DNA of 33,560 nt from Elysia marginata (taxonomy: Eukaryota > Mollusca > Gastropoda > Plakobranchidae), in contig BMAT01000451.1 in the NCBI GenBank assembly GCA_019649035.1, forward strand, positions 140,388-173,947. Reading direction: 5' to 3'. Under the pieces are notes generated by a model, which saw nothing but the letters and a program-made list of their open reading frames with translations, made no database searches and was not told the DNA's origin. Every line of letters begins with the position of its first letter. Position 1 is the first letter of the stretch. Below are positions 13,131 to 23,000 of the stretch, piece by piece. The translations under genes were made by a program, and so were the position numbers.

Positions 13131-13455
13131 GGGGCAGCGTGTTAGAGTGGTTAGCGTGCTGCACTCGTAATCAGGCGGTGGCGGGTTTGATTCCCAAACA
13201 TGGCATGTTGCAATTGCCTTGAGAAAGCAATTTACCCTAACTTTCCCCAGTCCTCTCTCCTGTAAAGTGGGTACCTGGCTACAGGCAATGCTTGATTTTA
13301 TGATAAACGCCTGCAATACCCTTCATATTGGTTATAAATGGCTTTCAAATGTACAGGTCTGCCTGGGCGTTAGTGGCGTTGCTTTTGTGGCGACACAGTT
13401 ACGATGGGTAACGAAGCCAAATTTCCCGAAAGGGATTAATATAGTGTGGAAAAAA
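13131..13455 (+). mobile_element. tRNA-derived SINE, copy 2
   Basis: The head reads GGCAGCGTGTTAGAGTGGTT with a B box GGGTTTGATTCC. The body shared by the other copies follows: CATGTTGCAATTGCCTTGAG, AAAGCAATTTACCCTAAC, GGGTACCTGGCTACAGGCAA, and the end AACGAAGCCAAATTTCCC then GGGATTAATATAGTG. The element lies just downstream of the candidate poly(A) site of the receptor gene, in antisense orientation to it. Confidence 0.88.
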
Positions 13456-13473
13456 ACGGAAATCAACTAAGAG

Positions 13474-13479
13474 TTTATT
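13474..13479 (-). promoter_or_regulatory. Candidate polyadenylation signal AATAAA
   Basis: An AATAAA on the minus strand about 430 nt after the stop codon is the first canonical signal I see downstream of exon 9. It would give a 3'UTR of roughly 450 nt ending just before a SINE copy. A weaker ATTAAA lies nearer the stop (about 13820). Confidence 0.4.
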
Positions 13480-13911
13480 AAAGGAATGATGATTCGTTAT
13501 AGGTAAAGATAAATTAATTAATTACAGCCAGCAGACTTAGGGAGGAGGGGGTGACATGTCAAAATCAAAGATTTTATAGAAAAACCTCTTTAAACAAAAA
13601 AGTTGATTGAGTGAGGGATGTAGGTGAAAACAATAGTTTTAGCTGGGGTCAACAAAGGCGGAGACTGCATTCTAAATGAATTTAATGCAATTAAAGTTAA
13701 GTGCGCGTTATTAAAGTTTTAATTTTAAGACACACTCATCGCAATTACCTTAAAAACATACACGATTAGCTCTGGGAGTCAAGGATGAAAAAAATAGAAC
13801 GCGAGAGTTATTTTGGTTTAATTTTTTTGTAGGGCCAATATAAACACCAGACAAAAGATAAGACAATGAATAATGCTTTGAAAGAAACTTATATTTTGTG
13901 TGTATCCAAGA

Positions 13912-14038
13912 CTACCAGTACAATATCCAATACACAATATTGAGACCCAGGAAAGCAACCGGGAAGAGCACTCTGGACAGGGTGTCGATTTTGCTCACAC
14001 TATTCAGTCCCAGGGCGTTCCTTACGTTCTTGTTGAAA
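13912..14038 (-). CDS. Coding exon 9: pre-M4 helix, M4 and stop
   Basis: The acceptor is TTCTTCCTCATCAG. One base completes Arg612 (CG|T), then residues 613-653 and TAG follow. SVSKIDTLSRVLFPVAFLG carries the family's I-D-x-x-S-R-x-x-F-P signature, and LNIVYWILYW completes M4. The chain stops almost immediately after M4, as usual for these receptors. The exon was hidden from ORF-based views because its only start codons belong to other frames; phase, acceptor and the M4 signature make the call secure. Confidence 0.94.
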
Positions 14039-17000
14039 CTGATGAGGAAGAAAAGAAATTATAGTACAACGATGAATACTTTGATAAAAAATTTATAGGA
14101 AATTGACAAGTGACCTGTTCGAATGAGTCGGGTGTCGGGATCGGAAAGTTAATTTGAGAAAATATAATTGAAAGGTAAATTAATTGTTTTTTTCCTACAT
14201 TTTTTTAAAATTTACTATCCTCTCGAAAGATCTTGATATTTTAATTTATTTTAAGAGTTTGGAATTCCCTCGGTAAACAATTGTTCAATATACCAAGCGC
14301 CTTGTAATATGCGAAACCGCAATAACCGACTACTTTGCACAGGTTGTAAGAGAATTAGTATCCACACGATTAAATATAACGTTAAGTGAGAGAAAATGAG
14401 CACCACCCATCACGTCAAAGATGTTTAGTTTTTCTCCATCAGAAATAAAACCTCAAAAGAATTATTGAAAAATAATATACGGTAACTTAGTATAAATTGG
14501 CAGAAACAACCCTGAATTGGAAATGGCAAGAAATAGCTTACCTCTTACCTAGAGCATCTGTCGAAATAAAGCACCATTGGCACCCCCTCAAAGAGAGATA
14601 TTGTATGCTAACAAAGATACTGCGCTATGCCACGCTTTTGAGCTTCACACTGAAGGTCTAGGTTAGGCTTACTTGAGCGGTAAGATTTAATCATTGTTAT
14701 TGAACACACACATATATATATAATTATATATATATATAAGGTTGTAAATTTTTCATTTAGCAATTATTCTTTATGCACCATGAAGGAACAACGACATTTA
14801 AAGTACTCCTAAAAAAACTTTGAGTTTAGAAAAATTTTAAGAAATAGGGGAAACAGACTTTCCGGTATCAGTAAGGATTCAGCGATCTAGGCAGGGGAAG
14901 GAATTACATGTGTTTTTATTAAAATGACAAAAAAACCTGATTGCCCTCCCATGGAGTTCTGTATAAACGACATCTTACGCCGGGAGGGGGGGGGGGGGCG
15001 TTTGTTCCAGATTAGTTGACAAATTAACTTTGACGATGACTTTCAGCTTTGCTTGCTGTCAGAACCTGTCTGAAAGCAGTTGTGTTGGTCGTGCATTATT
15101 ACTATCGACTCGCATTTCTCCCTCAACAGTGGACAAATAACTTAGTCGCGAGTTACAAGTTAGAGAAGCTGTGTTGATTGAGCATAGATAAACATGAATT
15201 TTGCTTTTTTGTGTTTGTGTGAACAGTTCATTGTGTTAAAAAACAGTATTATTTGTTAAAATATTTATGTCAGTTCAGATTATGATTATAAACAATACCG
15301 GTACATAAAATGTTAAGGTACTTGTAATCGACAATGGCACAGGAAGGTCTGAGAGAAAATATCTCAATATACTTGGCCCGAAAAGGGATTTTCGAAACTT
15401 AGTCCTAAAGGTGCTTCGAAACATCTTGTTTTACCACACACAAAAAATTTAGTTTAAAAAGATTACATTACGATCATTGTCACTTTACCTAGCCTACCTT
15501 TTTCAGTGTAATTTACCCCATGCCTTTCAATCTTTACTGATTATTTCGTAAAAGCTGCAGTCATAGTTAATTTTGCGACCAGAGAAAAAGAAAGATATAC
15601 CGTTTTGTCCTGGTGGATAAAAGGCAATTCCACATCTTTCTAATGCAGGCAGTCAAACTATCTGGCTTGAGGTTGGAGTGCGGGTTAAGGGTGTGACGGA
15701 AGTTGGACTGGCTGTTAGAGGAAGGGAAACAACCCTGCACACTCGAGTCCTCGCTCTGTCTTGGACAGGCCAAAAACAAAACAAAAAGTTGCTGTAAGTC
15801 AAACAGGGATATATATGTATATATATATATATCAAAAGCCATTATTTAAATATCTTAAAAACGTAAAAATCATAAAACTTAGGCTATATTTACGAAGTAA
15901 ATAAGTATTCTAAAGAATACCGTTTCGAATGTAAGATCTAAAAAACGTGATGTTACAATTTTTACATAATCATTCTTTTAAGATTTTAAAGGGAAAAGAA
16001 ATTATGTTCTTCAACTTCAGGGGTTAGAAAATTTGCATGCTAACTGTATGCCGAGGCTATCATTTTTAAAGAGAATGCAAAGTTTTACTGTTGGGTAGTC
16101 TTTTATTCTTGTACTTCTAGTACTATTCGATAAAGTTTTTAGGGTTTTGTTAGCTTGTGAGACTTAAACGTTGTGACTCGTAAGCCACAATAATGTGGCA
16201 GAGTTGTTAGCGCGTCGAACTCGCGATCTGGAAGTCGTGGGTTCGATTCCAGACCATGCCATGTTGCAGTTGCCTTGAGAAAGCAATTTACACTAACTTT
16301 CCCCAGTCCACCCAGCTGCAAAATGGGTACCCAGCTACAGGCAATTCTTGAATTTGTGATATGCGCCTGCAACACCCTGCATATGGGTTTAAAGTGGCCT
16401 TAAATGTACTGGTCTAGTGGCGACACAGTTACGCTGAGTAACGAAGCCAAATTTCCCCAAAAGGGATTAATAAAGTGGATAAAAAAAATAAAGTTTGAGC
16501 CAGATTGACCTTGGTGGCGTGGCATTATTATTAAGAAAGATTGGAATATATAGAGGAAAATGATTGAGTAAAAACAAAAAAGCAATGGCTCAATGTGTCT
16601 TTAAATTTTCGTCCATTTTATAAGGGTGATAATCGAAAAAAAAATTTCAAGAAACAAAACGCAATTTATATAGAAACAAAAATTCGGTGACGCAGAAATC
16701 ATTACCAACATGGCATTTCTTATTGCCCCTTCCTGACTACACCGATTGTTTGTTTTTAGCTGCAAATTTCATTAAATTTATTAACATTTTGTTATAGCAC
16801 TTAATATTACATGATTATAAAGATAGTAGTTGTTTTTTTTTCTCTTATTATTTTCTTTGACCTGGCTGTATCTCAAAACTTTGGGAAATTTCTTCATCTT
16901 GGTTTGAATTTAAGCTTACGGTCCTCCTTTCATTCGATGTCTATGCCACGTATCGGTCACAGACGGGTTAAACAGCTGTGGTCCGGTTTTGCTTTCACAT

Positions 17001-20000
17001 GGTGACACGTCCATGTGAAAGGGCGTAAGTTTTTATAGGGAACAATTTTTTTTCAAGTGACCGGTCCAGAAACTGTACTTAACATTATTGTGGCTTACGA
17101 CTCACAACGTTTAAGTCTCACAAGCTAACACAACCCTAAAAACTTTTGTGACACTTTAGGGAAGAAGCAGGACTGAGCGGAAAGTTCCGCTTTTTCGTCC
17201 CCTTACGTCAGTATCAGAATCCGTGTTTGATAGAACTGAGCTCTTGAAATCGCTGTCCGCCGTGCCGTATTTTGTAAAGAAATGAACGGCTGCGAACTGA
17301 ACAATGGAGGCAAATACGAAGAAGAAGCAGAGGGCCACGTAGACATCCAGTGCTGTACTGTAAGCGACTCGGGGTAGGTCATTTCGACTGTCTAGTACCA
17401 GGAAGGTCATGGTCAACATAGTGGTTGCGCCTGGTGAGGGGGTGGGGGATATATATAAAGTGTGTTGATATTGAAGATTGATTTTTTTTCTTAAAAAGGA
17501 AGGTGTTAAATATTGCATAAATCCTGCTTAATAGGCATTTTTCTAAGGCGTAGTTGCGTTATGTGTATTATACACATTTTAAAAGGCCATTGTATAATTT
17601 AACTACATTGTTAAAAAAACTTTTCATGGTGTGAAACGTGGTAAAAATTCGATACTCGGAACCTAAACCCTATCCCGCATGATTATAAGAGGCAACATAC
17701 CGTTCGAATACACAATCGTGTACCCACACCTTTCATAAATTTAAGAGGACAATGAATTTGCTGCTTTACCTGGCAAAATTTTAGTCGTTTTTTTTTAAAC
17801 AGAGTTCGGTATAGTGGGAGACTTTTTCAATATCGGTTTTTTTTTGTGGTTCTTAGTAGTTCATATTAACTTGCCGAGATAGTAATTATTATTCAAGTGA
17901 AATTAGAATTTCATTTATGACAGTCTGCTATGAAGATCACAAATGCATAACCATGTCACATAATGAAGATTATCACCGACGCTGTTTTAAGATGCATCAA
18001 GTTAAATTTTGGGCAGCGTGGCAGAGTGGTACTTAGCGCATCGGACTCGTGATCCGGCGTTCGCAGGTTCGATTCCTGACCATACCATGTTGCAATTGCC
18101 TTGGGAAAGCAATTTACCCTAACTTTCCTCAGTCCACAAATAATGTTAACAATGCTTGAATTAGTGATATGCCCCTGCAACACCCTGAATGTGGGTTAAA
18201 AGTGGCGTTCAAATGTACTGGTCTGCTGGGGCATTAATGGCGCTGCTGAGTAACGAAGCCAAATTTCCCAAAAGGGATAAATATAATGGTAAAAATTTAG
18301 TACTGTAGATACTTCATTAATGGTTGCGAATATTAAAACAAAACAAGAAAAAGGGGAAGCCTGGTTTTTTCAGAGTTAGTAAACTTCGTACTGTCATTTG
18401 GTGTCAAAACAAATAGCGACATTCCAAAGCTTCAAGAGCAATAGATTTTGTTACACATAATAATCAAGACAAAATATGCATATAAAATTTTTTTATCTAA
18501 TAACAGGAAAATGACAGAAACAACAACAAATATTGGACCTTGATTTTTGAAAGATTCTGTTTGCTCTTTGGTTTGAGCATGAGATTGGTTTAACATAGAT
18601 TTAACTAAGATTGTTAAGGATCCAATGTGTTTATGTGATTTGATTAAGTTTTTCTTCATTGCAGCCGTTGATTTGCTGCGCCCAACGGATCAGTTTTACT
18701 CCTCTACCTGACTGCTTTATTATTTCTGTATACTTGATACTATAACACCCCGCATTACTTTTTACAAGGATTAAAACCTATCCTTTCTCTGGTCTACAAT
18801 GTTGGACAATATCAACAACGCGGGCAAAGTAATGTAGCCTCCATTATTAAATCTACCAGTTAGTTTCTAAACTTGGCTAGGAAAATTCTGACACCCCTGG
18901 GAGTGGATTGCCTTGTAGAATATCATTAGGATAAATCATGGGTTGTAGGAATATTTTACGCTGCAAAGTGACGGAATAATATCAATTCTGACACGGCTTA
19001 CCCAAAGAGATTCTATCCGACGTCGCCTCTCTGTTTATCCAAAAAGACACCCAGGAAAGAATGACGAGGAGGCAGCAAGGTAAATATACTTGAATGAGAA
19101 AAAACCCAGTGTGGCGTCGGAAATCAAAGAAAACTGTAAGGATTGAGTGAGGACCTGCAATAAAAATACAAGGGCTCTAGAACTTGTAGAAAAATAACAT
19201 ACTTTTTTCCCTAGTTTAAGCAGAAATACAGTTAATGTGTTTTAACTTCCCGTAGGTAAACCCGTCGTCATGTAAATCAAATCACGAGGGACATTAAAAC
19301 AGTTTAAAATTCTGATAAATCGCATCTAGTTTTTTTCTCGAATTTATGCTGTTTTTCCACGAAGTGTTATTTTGGTTTTCGTATTGAATTAAACAAAATT
19401 ACAGTCATATCTTTAAAATTTTAAACACCGTTGGCAAGTCCAGTGGTGCTNNNNNNNNNNNNNNNNNNNNNNNNNNNNNNNNNNNNNNNNNNNNNNNNNN
19501 NNNNNNNNNNNNNNNNNNNNNNNNNNNNNNNNNNNNNNNNNNNNNNNNNNNNNNNNNNNNNNNNNNNNNNNNNNNNNNNNNNNNNNNNNNNNNNNNNNNN
19601 NNNNNNNNNNNNNNNNNNNNNNNNNNNNNNNNNNNNNNNNNNNNNNNNNNNNNNNNNNNNNNNNNNNNNNNNNNNNNNNNNNNNNNNNNNNNNNNNNNNN
19701 NNNNNNNNNNNNNNNNNNNNNNNATTAAATTAACAAAAAAACTGTTTTTTTTTTTTCACTTTGAGGGTCTCAAAAGACGACGCTTTCACATTCAAATTAC
19801 ATCGCTTCTGGATTAAAGATATATTTTTGCATCAGATCATACTGACTCCGATTTAAAGATATGAAGGTAAGTAAAAAAAAAAACTAATTATAGCCTACTT
19901 TATACGATTGGAAACGAGAATAGAGCAGAGAATTATCGTTCTTGCCCACAAGCGATTGACTTTAAAGAGGAAGTTTGCCAATTATAGGAACGATAATATG

Positions 20001-23000
20001 CGCTCTAATCTTATTCCCAATATTACTACAACTTGAATCCAAGTTTCTTAAGCTCTGGTAGAGCATCAGCAATACTTTAGGACCAGCTTACACCTACATC
20101 TAACCTTTTAAAGCTTGCTTGAGCTATAAGTAGGTTTACGCAATCTAGACCTTCGAATGTTGCTAAATACGGAACCTTTCAAGGTGTCGCTGTAAGCTTA
20201 TCATTATTTCAACCACCGCACCATAGCAATACAATAGTTGAATTGGGAAATGTAACTTGATGAATCAAGTTTACTTTTCTACAGTAATCTATGATGGCTC
20301 GAAAATAACGGAAGCTATCTAATTTTGCGACGTGTCGGTAGCATAATAAAGCTTCTAGGTTGTTACGTATGGCAAGTATTGATATATCCTGAAAAACGCC
20401 GTCCTATAAAAACGCACTTACTTCCCTTGAAGCTCTTTGTGGAGTTGCTGGCTGGCATGCCCTTGAGATCAAACTGAGACAAGCGCATGTCATTGGAGGC
20501 GACTGCGGCTAGAGCGTTTCCATAATGCCATTCATAGACTACATCAGAGGCTGGGTAGCCAACTGAAAAACACAACAGGTAATAAATAAAATGAAAAGAA
20601 AATAATAAATGATTATTTTCAAAACAAAAACTCATGAAGATATTATAAAAGTTGGATACACAGGCTTTTTTTTCGTTTCTTGTTTAACATAAAGTCATAT
20701 TTTTACCAAAACAGTGGTGGTTTCTAATATCAATGCATTTCAAAGAAAGCAGCCTACATGAAGAATGTTGGTAGCTTGTTGAATGTTTGAATCAACCTGA
20801 CTAAGATAAGTTTTGCATAAACAGTGAGCCTGGAACACGAAGTTGAGCCGAATAAAAATGAGGTAAACATTGAAAATTAAATCTCGACAAGGTAAGCAAT
20901 GCGCTATTAAGCAGCGTGGCGGAGTGGTTAGTGCGTCGGACTCGAGATCTGGAGGTCGCGGGTTTGTTTCCCGGCCATGTCATGTTGCAATTGCCTTGGG
21001 AAAGCAATTTACCCTAACTTTGCCCAGTCCACCCATCTGTAAAATGGGTACCCAGCTACGGGCTTCAAATGTACTGGTCTGCTGGGGCATTAGTGTCGCT
21101 GCTTTGTGGCGACACAGTTACGCTGAGTAACGAAGACAAATTTCCCGAAAGGGATTAATATAGCGTATAAATTTAAAATATCCAAAGATATTCGATGTGT
21201 TTGGTAACCTCTCACAAATTTCTTAGTCGTTTTTAGGGTTTAAGTTTAAATTGTAGACTAGTAAAATGGGGTACAAAGCCGCCTTCAATGTTAATTTGTT
21301 TCAGATTTCAACGATTGCGTGACGAAACGTATTTCAAAGCGTTTAAAAAAGAAAAAACAGAGAAAAAGTACAAACAATGTGTGGCAACCAGAGGAAACCA
21401 GGCACAAGTCGAAATTTCGACATAATTCATTGTCTCTCAGACTGTATTGTATGCCCTTAAAGAGACTGGAAACTTTTTACCGCTAGCTCGTCTATCTCTC
21501 GAGTTGTTTCTTTTTGAAGAAGAATAAACTGTTTGCCTCTATAGTGGAACCCACCAATCACCCCTTTTATGTGACTTTAAATTTGAGGACATCCACTCAT
21601 ATGGATATAGTAATTTAACCTCTGACCTTAACCCCCCCCCCTCTAATAAAACCTGTTTATACCAACAATTTTGAAGGTTTTACTTCAGGGGTTTTACTGT
21701 ATATCAAATTCTTGTATTTAAACTTGACATTAGTCCGAGCGACTTGCGTCTGATTATCTCTGGTCACCTCACGAAGGAAGTTGTTTTTTTTTTCGTCTTT
21801 GATTCTGTGTTTCTGCCATAGATTATTGACTGTTATTAAATTCTATTAAGTCAGTTCAATCTTTATATAATCAATGTACAAATAAAAATGTTGAAAAATA
21901 TTAATATTGTGACAGCTCAATGTTTACATAACTCAGCCACACAATACATACGTCATAGTAACAACTACAACTACAATATGATCGTTTGTAAGAGAATGGA
22001 GTATTCAATTGAAATAGAATATCGCAATAAGTCGGTTTCACACAGAACTTAAGAATTTATAAAAAAAATGATTGTAATGTGTGTTCCCTTACTTATTGCT
22101 GCTTTTTATCTTTTTTATTTAGGATTTGACTGTATTCTTTTTGTTAAAACTTGCCAAACCGGCTGAGACAGTTGTGGAACAAAGCTGATTACCCTGGGTA
22201 GGATACGTTCGGTCATATTGAAAAAGCAGGAGCTACAGGCCTATTAATTTCTTTCTCCATTTTCTTTTTCAGGAACATTTTTCGTCCTTTAAGCTGTTAA
22301 CTCTCCCCCTCCCCACCACCCCTAGTTTTAATAGCAAAAACTTACACATTTACAGAAAAAGCTAAAATAATGAAAGTAAAGTGCATTCATTTAATGCTGA
22401 TTTTCTGTTGAAAATATTCTTTTCAATTTAGTTAATATTCTTGAGCATCTTTATTATAAAGCATTCTTTTTCTCCATTCTATCAAGATTTTTGTGTTATA
22501 CACACCTTTTATAATTGGAGGAAAGAAAATAAATATGTAGCTTCTGTTAGATTAAAATTCTGTACTTTTGGTGAGACGTTATTAATATTGTTTATTTTAA
22601 AGAACGCAAAGTCTAGAAGTCTTGCAAACAGGAACGTTAGATTCGCTGAAGCCCTTCCACGAAATAAAGAAAAATACGACAGGCTTATTTTTTGTGAACC
22701 AGAAAACAAGCACCGAGTCTATTTTAATGTGAACCGTTTAAAAGATTTAAAAATGTATGGGTTTCCTTGTTCCTACAAATATTTCTATGTTTCCGGCAAA
22801 AAAATCTTTATTTATGCATCAGACATTATCTAAAACGTTGCTTAAACCAGCTTTTAGTAGCTTAGTAACCAGCGTCTAGTATTGAATTGCTAGCCACTTA
22901 TCGAAATATTCTATACATATTTTCATCAAAAAGTCACTCGTGCTTTTAAAGCAACATAAGTACCTACATTCTATTGCTGATGTCACTTAAAAGCCAGTGG

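Larger units (their letters stand above)
7306..13132. other. Non-coding region downstream of the gene
   Basis: I find no gene. Short open frames such as 8573-8764 (+), 9167-9421 (-) and 12405-12611 (-) have no family motif, splice partners or coding texture that I can recognise. Contents are AT-rich sequence, a T-rich stretch near 10345-10410 and the GA tracts at 12836 and 13066. Around 9440-9660 the DNA is somewhat GC-richer, but I recognise no RNA or protein there. Confidence 0.6.
15756..17206 (-). other. Intron 7
   Basis: Contains a short TA tract (15809-15832), SINE copy 3, a 64-bp inverted repeat whose right arm begins 60 nt after the donor, and a small perfect hairpin (16992-17021). 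No coding sequence seen. Confidence 0.8.

Noticed and set aside
12736-13316. Serine-rich minus-strand frames
   Set aside because: Made of the GA/CT tracts and the reverse of SINE copy 2.
13897-14098. Plus-strand 66-residue open frame
   Set aside because: Shadow of exon 9, which carries the M4 segment on the other strand.
16139-16375. Minus-strand open frame over SINE copy 3
   Set aside because: SINE body read backwards; the same kind of frame recurs at 17956-18183 and 20801-21007 over other copies.
22441-22833. 130-residue plus-strand open frame in intron 4
   Set aside because: It opens with TTG, has AT-driven composition (many Lys, Asn, Phe, Ile) and shows no motif I recognise. It lies antisense inside an intron. 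A protein search would settle it; I cannot support it as a gene.
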